From Bacillus_BD oryzisoli_A (GTDB lineage Bacteria; Bacillota; Bacilli; Bacillales; Cytobacillaceae), in contig NZ_JBHZRC010000003.1 in NCBI RefSeq assembly GCF_043641075.1, forward strand, positions 248,001 to 312,000: a stretch of 64,000 bases of DNA. The letters are read 5' to 3'. A program made the position numbers and the translations under genes. The notes beneath the pieces are model-generated. The model saw only the letters and a program-made list of their open reading frames with translations. It was not told where the DNA came from and did not search any database. Numbering within the stretch: the stretch's first letter is position 1; every line of letters starts with the position of its first letter. Positions 1 to 8,448 of this stretch are shown here, piece by piece.

Positions 1-387
1 ATATGTACCATCCTTTGCCTTGTTCCGTACACTACCCTCCCAGATTTCACCACTTTTAATCGTATCCCACATATTTTTGATAAACGATTTATCATGATAT
101 CCAGAATTGATAATCCGATGCGTCTTTCCAATTAATTCCTTACGGCTATACTTAGAAAGCTCACAAAATTTATCATTCACATACAAAATTTGGCCGCTTA
201 CATTTGTCATAGCAACAATGATGGATCGATCAATTGCGTATTTTAAAGTTGAAAATTCGTTGAGAGCCCGCTCAACTTCATCGATTATTTCCATTCCATG
301 ACCATCCAAGCTCCCACTTATCTTTTGGGGAATACTCTTGAGTGAGTGGATTAACTCCTTAAAATCCTGATCTTCAAAATTTAACAT
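1..387 (-). CDS. PAS-domain signalling protein, N-terminal part (runs off left edge)
   Basis: Open frame of 129 codons that continues past the window edge. Residues about 45-129 form a PAS domain (LKYAIDRS, ILYVNDKFCELSKYSRKE, GEIWEGSVRNKAKDGT) close in sequence to the second PAS domain of the GGDEF-EAL protein at 41295-44222. That suggests a related c-di-GMP enzyme or sensor kinase, but the output domain is outside the window. I chose the ATG at 387 because TGGAGA lies 9 bases upstream. A second in-frame ATG at 402 directly follows the stop of the upstream small gene, so the two are probably translationally coupled. Confidence 0.75.
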   Translation of the reverse strand, partial: MLNFEDQDFKELIHSLKSIPQKISGSLDGHGMEIIDEVERALNEFSTLKYAIDRSIIVAMTNVSGQILYVNDKFCELSKYSRKELIGKTHRIINSGYHDKSFIKNMWDTIKSGEIWEGSVRNKAKDGTY

Positions 388-402
388 AGGCACGATCTCC
401 AT

Positions 403-603
403 TTATACATAGGTTTCAATTTGTTCTTCTATTAATGGCTGCAATGCTTTAATAAGCTTCAAATCTTCCACTGTCAGGTCTATCATTTCCAGTTTTTTTA
501 TAATTAAAGGATCATGGATAGTGATTAGGACATCCATTTCTTTAGATAATTGTATCCACTTTTTTTCTTCCCTTATAGACTTACCTAGACCAAATAACCC
601 CAT
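403..603 (-). CDS. Short globin-sensor-like N-terminal fragment
   Basis: 66-residue protein. The start at 603 is preceded by AGGCGG at good spacing; an upstream in-frame ATG at 648 lacks one. Its second half (KKLEMIDLTVEDLKLIKALQ, then PLIEEQIE) resembles the first helices of the protoglobin sensor domain of HemAT-type proteins, where a sequence of the type LxPLIxExI leads into the heme-binding part. The rest of the globin, including the proximal histidine, is absent: a TAA stop falls in frame and the PAS reading frame begins immediately after it. It is either a truncated relic of a globin-coupled sensor or a real small protein coupled to the PAS gene. Heme binding is unlikely. Confidence 0.5.
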   Translation of the reverse strand: MGLFGLGKSIREEKKWIQLSKEMDVLITIHDPLIIKKLEMIDLTVEDLKLIKALQPLIEEQIETYV

Positions 604-858
604 ATCACACCGCCTAAAGGAATAAATGCTATTCCATAATAATATCATTATAGGGTCATTTAGTACTATAAAACTATAAAATTTTTACAAATATTGTGTC
701 TAGCAAATGATTATCTGGGTAACACAGAGGTGGGTTCTTATGCAGAATCAGGAGTTTCGGTTTGGAGGGGTTATTTGGGAGTTGACTTTAGATTAGTTGT
801 GTAACAAGATTTTTTGGGCGTCTCAGTGGCATTCAGTTTGAAAGGTAAAAAGTGAAGA

Positions 859-899
859 AGCATGGTAATTCGTAAAGGAATTCGCCATGCTTTTTTTTT
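859..899 (+). terminator. Rho-independent terminator
   Basis: AGCATGG and GCCATGCT arms around an imperfect stem with AATTC/GAATT, followed by nine T residues. It sits in a stretch (649-1237) with no recognised gene. The only plus-strand candidate upstream is an 18-codon frame at 740-796 with a good Shine-Dalgarno sequence (GAGGTGGG), so this may end a small transcript. Confidence 0.6.
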
Positions 900-930
900 G
901 TTCTTTAAATATTGGTGCAGGTTTAAGAAT

Positions 931-1135
931 ACATTACATAAACGGAGAATTTCCGGCTAATGTATGTAATATAGGCTTGAGAAGCAGATATAAGCGGAGA
1001 AATTCCCATTAGCTGCCCCTAAATAAGCCAAAATCCATGATTTGGACAATATAAACGGAAAAACTCCTTTTATTATTAGGGAAATATAGATATTTCCCTA
1101 TTTTAACGGAATTTCTCCGTTTATTTTTAAAAAAA
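931..1135. repeat. Cluster of short degenerate repeats (TAARCGGAGAAATTCC type)
   Basis: Four imperfect copies of the motif TAAACGGAGAAATTCC occur at about 939, 983, 1052 and, inverted, 1102-1122. The last copy forms a small self-complementary element, AACGGAatttcTCCGTTT. No coding frame is supported in 649-1237. Just downstream, 1160-1221, CAGAGG and CCTCTG ends bracket a palindromic segment that could act as a transcription end for the gene at 1238. Confidence 0.45.
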
Positions 1136-1237
1136 ATGAAATCAACATCTATAACTAGCAGAGGAAGTATTTGTAATGACCAATACATTACTTCGGAGAA
1201 GCATCCCCAAAATCCCTCTGCTTTCAATCCTTAAAAA

Positions 1238-1678
1238 CTATGAGAATACCACAATTTTACGTGCAATAGATTCTGTTAAACGAGAGGCTACTTTTGGAAG
1301 CGCCCATTTAATAATTGGTGTTAACACAGCACCCGATATTCCTCCTGCATGGACATCCACCGTACAAGTCATGGCTGTTTTCCCATTAACATCCTCTGCA
1401 GTAAAGTGACCGCTTCCGGTGAAATTATCTGATAACCCTTTTAGTTCAAACTTAATGTTGGAAGGTTCATTCCATTCGGTAATATCTACCTGTGCTTGAA
1501 TTGTTTTCTTAATCCCTTTTACATTACCTTCAAATGTCCAGATCGATTGCTTGTCATTTATGATTTCATGCTCTTTATAGGCCGGTACTGTCGTTGCCCA
1601 TTTCTCAAGATCACTGACATAATCCCAAACTGCTTGTACATCTACTGGTATCTCTACTGTATGTATTCCTGTTGCCAT
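1238..1678 (-). CDS. SRPBCC / CoxG-family protein
   Basis: 146 residues with the START/SRPBCC fold pattern: an N-terminal HTVEIPVDVQAVWDYVSDLE strand-helix, central beta strands (TIQAQVDITEWNEPSNIKFE) and a long C-terminal helix starting GAVLTPIIKWALPKVASR. Family members bind hydrophobic ligands; CoxG-type proteins occur with carbon monoxide dehydrogenase genes, but none is nearby, so no specific role can be given. Start at 1678 follows GTGGGG. It is monocistronic, flanked by intergenic stretches on both sides. Confidence 0.8.
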   Translation of the reverse strand: MATGIHTVEIPVDVQAVWDYVSDLEKWATTVPAYKEHEIINDKQSIWTFEGNVKGIKKTIQAQVDITEWNEPSNIKFELKGLSDNFTGSGHFTAEDVNGKTAMTCTVDVHAGGISGAVLTPIIKWALPKVASRLTESIARKIVVFS

Positions 1679-1818
1679 ATTATCCCCACTTTCACTACGT
1701 ATGCATTGTAAGTTTACATTTTAAAAGATAATTATCACATAAAAAACTTAAACTTACATCATTAATTATACATAGTTTTTCTTTTTCCAATTAAAGGTTG
1801 ACAGCACTCTTCGGAGCG

Positions 1819-3393
1819 TTACAGCGAACATTCCAATGTCCCTGTATAGACCTGCACCCGATTACGCCCCGCTTCTTTTGCAGAATATAAAGCTTTATCC
1901 GCTTTATTCAAAAGCTCATTCAGTGTCTCCTCTGTCCCTTTCGAAGCTTCAGCCACGCCAAGGCTTAGAGTCACAGAAATATTTCCCTCGGTTGTCAGGA
2001 GTGGCTGTGTTTCCAGACAGCTCCGAATCCGATTAGCTAACGCTTCACCCTCTGATGCTGTATATCCCTGCAGTGCAAGTACAAACTCCTCCCCGCCATA
2101 TCGCGCAAAGAGTTCTCCTTCCTTTAATTGCGTTTTGCAAACATTTACGACATGCACCAGTAATTGATCCCCTAGAGAATGGCCATAGGTATCGTTCACT
2201 TTTTTAAAATAATCCACATCCATTAAAATGACGGTATACGCGGATGAAAGGTTCTTTGCCTCCGCAAATTCTTGAGTACTTTGTTGAAAAAAGGCACGAC
2301 GATTATAGATTTGTGTAAGCTCATCATAATAGGCATGGCGCTCCAATTTTTCCTGGAGCCTTTTTAGCTCCGTGATATCTGTAAAAATGATTAATCGACC
2401 ATTACGATTATTCTCTTGTTGCAGCTGTGTGACTCGAATCTGGTAAGTTCGCTCGGATTGATCTTCCGTCGCAAGCTTTAATTCCTGACTGTACGCTTCA
2501 TCCTCTAATGTAAAAGGAAATGGGTCACCTGATAGGTCTAGCCAAGCCTTTGAGAAGTCCATGCCAACCATGGATTTATTCAATTGCGGGAACATCTGAA
2601 TACTGGCTTGGTTAAACTCTATTAATCGAGAGGATGCATCCAGCACCATCACACCATCATTAATACTATTAAAAATCGCATCTTTTGCAATCGGCATGAT
2701 CGTAAACATACGTGATGAGCTGATCGACCATAAATATAAGAGAGAAGAAATCCATAACACCATTGGTACTGGATCAAATCCCGGCGGCGTTAATCCAATT
2801 AAATAAATAAAGGCTGTCAGCATCGGCACCAGCTGGCCGAACAATAACGTGATTAATTGCGGGCGATACATCTTCGCTGTTTCTTTCCAATGATAGAGTA
2901 CGAGGAAAAAGGCTACAAACATGCAGGCAAAGGTGAAGACTCCATGAATCATGTACCATATACCAATCTCCATATGTATGTAAGGAGTACCCAAAATCGG
3001 GTCAATCTCAAATACCCGATAATGAAAATGATGCCAATCATTTGTTGCCACCATAATCAAGCTAATACAGGGGATCGTAAGAAGCGCTAACCACGTTTTC
3101 CTAGTGACCTTCATACCCAAATACTGCATGATAAATAATAGCCCTAAAGGCGAAGAAACGGGCATACCTATGTATTGAATAATGGTCCAAAACTTAATTT
3201 CCGCAAGTGTTGTAGACATCAAGCCGAACGCAGAAGCAAAACAATAGATCGTGATAAACATCGTATAACAAATGAAAAAATAGGCTATTTTCGTATAATG
3301 ATGACGCGTGAAAAAGACGTACAAACTCAAATACAAATTAAGCACACCTGATGTGCAAACAAAGGTGATATAAGCTGTTAATTCTGAATTCAT
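1819..3393 (-). CDS. Membrane diguanylate cyclase (7TM sensor - PAS - GGDEF)
   Basis: 524 residues from the ATG at 3393, which has AGAGGG upstream; an in-frame ATG 33 bases earlier (3426) lacks one. Residues about 5-225 contain seven hydrophobic segments of the histidine-kinase-type 7TM sensor class. A PAS-like region (about 235-345) follows, then a GGDEF domain (about 355-520) with an intact active site, RYGGEEF (433-437), and the metal-binding DVDYFKK. It should make c-di-GMP from GTP at the membrane in response to an unknown ligand. No RxxD product-inhibition motif is obvious. It is the first of three c-di-GMP enzymes in the window. Confidence 0.9.
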   Translation of the reverse strand: MNSELTAYITFVCTSGVLNLYLSLYVFFTRHHYTKIAYFFICYTMFITIYCFASAFGLMSTTLAEIKFWTIIQYIGMPVSSPLGLLFIMQYLGMKVTRKTWLALLTIPCISLIMVATNDWHHFHYRVFEIDPILGTPYIHMEIGIWYMIHGVFTFACMFVAFFLVLYHWKETAKMYRPQLITLLFGQLVPMLTAFIYLIGLTPPGFDPVPMVLWISSLLYLWSISSSRMFTIMPIAKDAIFNSINDGVMVLDASSRLIEFNQASIQMFPQLNKSMVGMDFSKAWLDLSGDPFPFTLEDEAYSQELKLATEDQSERTYQIRVTQLQQENNRNGRLIIFTDITELKRLQEKLERHAYYDELTQIYNRRAFFQQSTQEFAEAKNLSSAYTVILMDVDYFKKVNDTYGHSLGDQLLVHVVNVCKTQLKEGELFARYGGEEFVLALQGYTASEGEALANRIRSCLETQPLLTTEGNISVTLSLGVAEASKGTEETLNELLNKADKALYSAKEAGRNRVQVYTGTLECSL

Positions 3394-3579
3394 GGTTGAA
3401 TCCCTCTTTAGAAAAACATTTTTCAATAATGTAGCATAGAAGGAAAAAAATGAAAATGGAATGTTTTGTTAAAGAGATTGATAGTTAATGGTAGAGAAAT
3501 GTTCTGCACTTAGACCTTCATAAATAACTGCACCTCCAATTGTTAATTTTTATGTCTAACAATTGGTGTGCAGTTCAAT

Positions 3580-3966
3580 CTTCGGACTGAAGTAAGCAAA
3601 ATATTATCGGATGTGTCTGAAGTCTAGGCATCTTCGGACTGAAGTAAGTAAAATATTATCGGATGTGTCTGAAGTCTAGGCATCTTCGGACAGAAGTAAG
3701 CAAATTATCCTCGGATGTGTCTGAAGTCTAGGCATCTTCGGACTGAAGTAAGCAAAATATTATCGGTTGTGTCTGAAGTCTGGATAACTTCGGACTGAAG
3801 TACGCAAATTATCCTCGGTTGTGTCTGAAGTCTGGGCATCTTCGGACAGAAGTAAGCAAATTATCCTCGGTTGTGTCCGAAGTCTAGGCATCTTCGGACT
3901 GAAGTACGCAAATTATCCTCGGTTGTGTCTGAAGTCTGGATAACTTCGGACTGAAGTAAGCAAAAT
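3580..3966. repeat. Tandem array, 52-bp period, 7 full copies plus a partial
   Basis: Unit begins CTTCGGACTGAAGTAAGCAA and ends TGTCTGAAGTCTAGGCAT. Copies start at 3580, 3632, 3684, 3736, 3788, 3840, 3892 and a truncated one at 3944. Copies differ by a few substitutions (GGACTG/GGACAG, GGATGT/GGTTGT), with no length change. Each junction can form a hairpin from TCTGAAG and CTTCGGA. It fills the gap between the stop of the 1294-residue kinase (3975) and the diguanylate cyclase start. No CRISPR-like spacers exist: the whole 52 bp repeats. Confidence 0.9.
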
Positions 3967-3974
3967 AAAGAAAT

Positions 3975-6900
3975 CTATTTACTTATTATGATGGATTTTT
4001 TAATTGGTAGAGTGACCTCTACAGTAGTTCCATGATCAACAACGCTTTCTATATTTATGATTCCACCATGTTCTTGAATGATTTTATGACTAATCATTAG
4101 GCCTAATCCAGTTCCTTTTTCTTTTGTACTGAAAAAGGGTTCTCCAATTTTTTTAATCCGTTCCTCAGGGATGCCATTTCCCTGGTCAATAAATCTGAAC
4201 CTAAGGGATTCATGATTTTGCTTAGAACCCTGAATGGTAATCGATCCTCCATTTGGCATGGATTCAACTGCATTTTGGAGGATATTGATGAATACTTGTT
4301 TGATTTGATTACTGTCACAATACATCATTGGTAAATCTTCAGAAGGCTTTTGCACAATTTCTACATTTTTTAAAATAGCTTGTGATTCAAATAAGTGGAT
4401 GACATCCTGTAAAAGAATCGAAGGATCGACTTCCTCTCTATGAGGGGGCTGTGGCTTGGCAAGAGATAAAAATCCCTTTACAATTTCCTCTAATCGGTCA
4501 ATTTCAGACAAAATGACATTCGTATAGCTTTGATTGACAACCTCACTTTGTAATAACTGAATAAATCCCTTTATGGAGGTGAGGGGATTTCGGATTTCGT
4601 GAGCCACCCCAGCGGCTAACTCCCCTACAACAGAAAGTTTTTCTGATTTCAGTATCCTTTCCTCCGCTTTCTTTCGTTCCGAAATATCCCGAGCCACTAC
4701 GATTATTTGTTCCACTTCCCCCTGTTCATCCAATATAGGTGAACCGACAGCCTCTAAGCATACCCATTCACCATTTGCATGTTTATAGCGGAATTCGGTA
4801 GAGCAAGGCGTTTTCGATAAAACCATACTCCTAAATTGGCTCTGTGTATAAGGAAGGTCTTCATGGTGTATCATTTCAAGGTTCGACTTTTCTTTATACC
4901 AATTAGAAGGATATCCTAATACTGTTTCATGGGATGGAGAGACATACTGTACAACCCCTTTTATATCAACCACCATAATTAAATCCTGCGTATTTTCTGC
5001 AATGAGACGATATTTTTCTTCGCTACGAAGAAGTGCTTCCTTTGCCTTTTTTCTTTCGGTTACATCACTGTAAATCGTCAAAATAGCAGGACTTCCATCA
5101 TAATTAATCGAGGCACTCACCACTTCCACATCAATGACTTCTCCATCCCGTCGAATGAGTTTCATTTCAGTTTTCGGCAGTTCTTTCCCCTCTTCAGCTT
5201 GAGATACTCTCCATTTGGCCATCTCATAAGAAACAGGGTGAAGATAATCGTTAATAGACTTACCAACTACATCCTTTTCCTTTGCAATTTTCAAAGCGAA
5301 TGGGTTCGCATAAAGAATGCGACCCTTCCGGTGAATGGCAATCCCTTTTGGAGAAAATTCAACTACTTTTTGAAACCGCTCTTCACTTTCTTTCCGTTCC
5401 GTAATATCTACACAAGAACCAATGACCTCAACAACCTGTCTACCTCTTCGGACTGGGCGCAAGGAAGCCAAATACCAGACACCATTGCTCTTCCCCTCGT
5501 AGGTAACTTTTTCTTCTCCTCCCCATGCCCTTCTGTAATACTGGAGTTTCTTATCTGCTTCTTCTTTTGGTAAAAAATCATGTAGACATTTTCCAAAAAT
5601 CATTTCTGGAGAAAGTCCCAATCGATACAATAATTCCCCATCGCCTAACGTATGAATGAATTCACCATTCCGTTCAATAAATTTAATGATCATCCCTTGT
5701 TGCTGTCGAACAGTATCCCTTAATTCCTGTCGAGCCTGTTCTAGCTCTTTTTCTAACCATTTTTGTCTGCTTATCTCTTGTGGAATTCCTTCCCGCTGGA
5801 CAATTTGTTCTATTTCATTAAACCCCTGAACCAATTCATTCGGAGGTAATGGTTTGCAAAATAAATAACCTTGAGCTCCATTACAGAGATTTCGTTGAAG
5901 AAATACCAATTGTTCTTTTAACTCAACGCCCTCTGCAATAACCTCGATATCTAACTGATGTGCCATTGCGATAATGGTTTTCACAATCGCTGAATCATTT
6001 TTATCTGTATGACAATGACGAATAAATGACTGATCAATTTTTAGTGTATCAATTGGGAATTCCTTTAAATAATAAAGGGAACTATATCCTGTTCCAAAAT
6101 CATCCAAACTTATTTGAACACCTAGCTCTTTTAATTGCTTTAAAATTTCCAGACCACGGTTTGTATCCATCAACATACTTTCCGTAATTTCAAGGTCAAG
6201 ATACTTAGGATCAAGGCCGGTATCGTCTAAAGTTTGCTTTACAACCTTTATAAAATTTGGCTGGTATAGCTGACGTACAGAAAGATTGACAGAAACAACC
6301 ATTGGAGGCAAACCAGCTTCCTGCCAGTCCTTATTTTGTCTGCAAGCAGTACGTATTGCCCATTCTCCAATAGAAAGGATTACCCCCGTTTCCTCGGCAA
6401 GCGGAATAAACTCAGCTGGCGTTATAAATCCCTTTCCTGGATGCTGCCAGCGAATTAATGCTTCTACCCCATTGATTTTCCCCGTAGTTAGATTCAGCTT
6501 GGGTTGATAATAGAGCTGATATTCCCCTTGCTCCATTGCTTTTCGAAGGTCTGGCTCCAATTCTATTTTTTGATAAATAAGTTCCAATTGGCTAGAACGA
6601 TAATACTGAAAAGTATTTTTTCCCTTTTGTTTTGCTTCATATAGGGCTATATCTGCATGTTTGATTAATGTATCAATATCTTTTCCATTCTCAGGATACA
6701 AGCTGATACCAATACTTGCTGTAATATAAAGTTCATATTGTTCGATATAAAAAGGAGTTGCAAAGCAATCAAGAATTTGGGACGCAATATCCGTTACTTC
6801 ATTACGATCCCTATTTGATAGGAAGGCAATAAATTCATCGCCTCCATTTCTGGCCAAATGAATATGTTCAGAGAAAGATTGATTTAATCTTTCTGATACT

Positions 6901-7859
6901 GCTTTTAATAAGCGATCACCAATTCCATGCCCCATCGAATCATTAATGTATTTAAACCTATCTAAATCAATGAAATAAACAGCCAATTGCTGCGTATTTT
7001 TATCAGAAATAGCCGTTTTCAATCGGTTGGAAAAATGATGCCGATTATCTAACCCCGTTAATGAATCATGGTATGCCAAGTATTCAATCATTTCCTCCGC
7101 TTTTTTCCGAGCTGTAATATCAACAATTGTTCCGATTGCTGCAAGCTTACCTTGAAACATCATAGCTGCTCCAAAGTTTTCGATATGGAGAATATTTTTT
7201 TCTTTATTGATGATCCTGTATTGATAATGTGTTGTTGCCGAGGGATCCTGCACTCGCTTCATAGCATTCTCAATAATCACTGAATGGTCTTCTGGATAAA
7301 CATAATCCATGACGTTCGAGCCAATAAGCTCTTCCTGACTATATCCAAAAATTCCCGAAAACCTTTGATTGACATAAACGAACTTCCCATCTTGGGTGAT
7401 ATAGGTTCCAACCACTGAGTTTTCTGTCAGACTCCTATACTTATCTTCTGTTTCCGTCAATCTCATCTGCGCCCTCTTAAGCTCAGTAATATCTTTTATA
7501 ATTCCATATACCCCGACAATTTGATTATTAACGATAATAGGAATGTTTTTTACATTTATTGTAAAACGATCACCATTTTTACCAGTGAATGCTGAATCAT
7601 AAGTTGTTGGCTCTCCACCTTTTGCTATTTCAAAGTGTTTGATCGTTTTTTCGCATTCCTCCGGATCTAGATAAGTTACAAAGGACTTTTGAAGAACTTC
7701 TTCCTTCGTATACCCATAAGCCTCTACAACCTTATTTACACTCAATATTTTCCCATCTAAGTCAGCTGTGAGTACCAAATCAGGATTATGTTGATAAAGT
7801 GAATAATAATGTTGTTGATTCATTTTTAGCTCCATTGTTTCTTTTTTCATTTTATCCAT
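3975..7859 (-). CDS. Hybrid PAS-GGDEF-EAL-PAS-histidine kinase
   Basis: 1294 residues, no membrane segment. Domain order: PAS (12-130), PAS (135-255), GGDEF (256-422, intact GGDEF at 339-343 and DLDRFKYIND), EAL (430-690, E466-A-L, LEITES, DDFGTGYSS, IAEGVE all present), three more PAS units (about 715-820, 825-935, 942-1062), HisKA with H1087 in GVAHEIRNPLTS, and an HATPase domain (N box about 1184-1200, DQGNG 1225, GTGLGL 1249). The kinase half resembles the sporulation-type PAS kinases such as KinA/KinE. Both c-di-GMP synthesis and breakdown look possible by motif, joined to a phosphotransfer output; no response regulator gene is adjacent. GGGGGATT precedes the start. Transcription is probably gated by the c-di-GMP riboswitch in its leader. 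Confidence 0.92.
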   Translation of the reverse strand: MDKMKKETMELKMNQQHYYSLYQHNPDLVLTADLDGKILSVNKVVEAYGYTKEEVLQKSFVTYLDPEECEKTIKHFEIAKGGEPTTYDSAFTGKNGDRFTINVKNIPIIVNNQIVGVYGIIKDITELKRAQMRLTETEDKYRSLTENSVVGTYITQDGKFVYVNQRFSGIFGYSQEELIGSNVMDYVYPEDHSVIIENAMKRVQDPSATTHYQYRIINKEKNILHIENFGAAMMFQGKLAAIGTIVDITARKKAEEMIEYLAYHDSLTGLDNRHHFSNRLKTAISDKNTQQLAVYFIDLDRFKYINDSMGHGIGDRLLKAVSERLNQSFSEHIHLARNGGDEFIAFLSNRDRNEVTDIASQILDCFATPFYIEQYELYITASIGISLYPENGKDIDTLIKHADIALYEAKQKGKNTFQYYRSSQLELIYQKIELEPDLRKAMEQGEYQLYYQPKLNLTTGKINGVEALIRWQHPGKGFITPAEFIPLAEETGVILSIGEWAIRTACRQNKDWQEAGLPPMVVSVNLSVRQLYQPNFIKVVKQTLDDTGLDPKYLDLEITESMLMDTNRGLEILKQLKELGVQISLDDFGTGYSSLYYLKEFPIDTLKIDQSFIRHCHTDKNDSAIVKTIIAMAHQLDIEVIAEGVELKEQLVFLQRNLCNGAQGYLFCKPLPPNELVQGFNEIEQIVQREGIPQEISRQKWLEKELEQARQELRDTVRQQQGMIIKFIERNGEFIHTLGDGELLYRLGLSPEMIFGKCLHDFLPKEEADKKLQYYRRAWGGEEKVTYEGKSNGVWYLASLRPVRRGRQVVEVIGSCVDITERKESEERFQKVVEFSPKGIAIHRKGRILYANPFALKIAKEKDVVGKSINDYLHPVSYEMAKWRVSQAEEGKELPKTEMKLIRRDGEVIDVEVVSASINYDGSPAILTIYSDVTERKKAKEALLRSEEKYRLIAENTQDLIMVVDIKGVVQYVSPSHETVLGYPSNWYKEKSNLEMIHHEDLPYTQSQFRSMVLSKTPCSTEFRYKHANGEWVCLEAVGSPILDEQGEVEQIIVVARDISERKKAEERILKSEKLSVVGELAAGVAHEIRNPLTSIKGFIQLLQSEVVNQSYTNVILSEIDRLEEIVKGFLSLAKPQPPHREEVDPSILLQDVIHLFESQAILKNVEIVQKPSEDLPMMYCDSNQIKQVFINILQNAVESMPNGGSITIQGSKQNHESLRFRFIDQGNGIPEERIKKIGEPFFSTKEKGTGLGLMISHKIIQEHGGIINIESVVDHGTTVEVTLPIKKSIIISK

Positions 7860-7905
7860 AATAATCCCCCATGCTCGAAAACATCGTCTATCTAAGTGTA
7901 AAAAT

Positions 7906-7936
7906 CAAAAAAAGACTAAACGATACCGATTAGTCT
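7906..7936 (-). terminator. Riboswitch expression-platform terminator
   Basis: On the minus strand AGACTAATCG and CGTTTAGTCT form a stem with a GUAU loop followed by seven T residues, 12 bases after the aptamer. The 5' arm contains ATCGGTA, complementary to TACCGAT at the 3' end of the aptamer, so an alternative antiterminator pairing is available. About 47 bases separate the T-run from the kinase start codon. Confidence 0.85.
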
Positions 7937-7947
7937 TTAATCGTATT

Positions 7948-8034
7948 ATCGGTAACTGGCTAGCATAATCCTTAGACCTTAGACCTTAGCCCCTATAGCT
8001 TTGCGTCTTCACCTTTCGATGAATTTGCCTTTAT
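7948..8034 (-). ncRNA. c-di-GMP-I (GEMM) riboswitch aptamer
   Basis: Minus-strand sequence carries the GEMM-I landmarks in order: AAAGGCAAA, a stem capped by a GAAA tetraloop (TTCATC-GAAA-GGTGAA), GACGCAAAGC, GGGGCTAAGG, and GCTAGCCAGTTACCGAT. The second stem contains a small tandem expansion (AAGGTCT repeated). It sits directly before a terminator hairpin and upstream of a GGDEF-EAL-kinase gene. Because the aptamer 3' end can also pair with the terminator 5' arm, ligand binding is predicted to free the terminator and switch the gene off. The rest of the 7860-8448 gap (8041-8328) holds nothing I recognise. Confidence 0.9.
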
Positions 8035-8328
8035 TATTCTGTATTCTAATCTCGATTACCAACATGTTGATTCTAACATTTCCACTATGACTATATTACT
8101 ACAACTCTATCATACGATAATTTTCAAAAGTAATCGAGAAATTTTGACACTCATTTATTTACAAATGATGGATTTTTAAAGGTGGGTGAAGTCATGATTA
8201 ACCTTTAGATTTAAAATGATGTACGAATAAAATTATTTATCTGATGTTACTAAAATAGATGTGCGGTTCCCGGCTCTCCACTTGGTATATGTTGTAGATG
8301 TTAGCAGTATCATTTTTTGATTGTATAC

Positions 8329-8370
8329 AAAAAAAGGCCCTGCTTAGAATTTATCTTCACAGGGCCCTAA
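8329..8370 (-). terminator. Terminator of the chemoreceptor gene
   Basis: GGCCCTG and CAGGGCC arms with a 17-base loop, followed on the minus strand by seven T residues. It lies about 80 bases past the stop of the chemoreceptor. Confidence 0.8.
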
Positions 8371-8448
8371 ATAATGTTTTTTCTATCTATTCTTGTTGAT
8401 AGAGGAATTATAAGAAACGCGAATACCTTCCCCGTGGTCTGTCTCAGA

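Noticed and set aside
3580..3966. CRISPR array
   Set aside because: The full 52-bp unit repeats with no variable spacers, and no cas genes are present. The same holds for 40173-40560.
5199..5573. 124-codon plus-strand frame
   Set aside because: Antisense to the hybrid kinase; phenylalanine/asparagine-rich translation without motifs or ribosome site.
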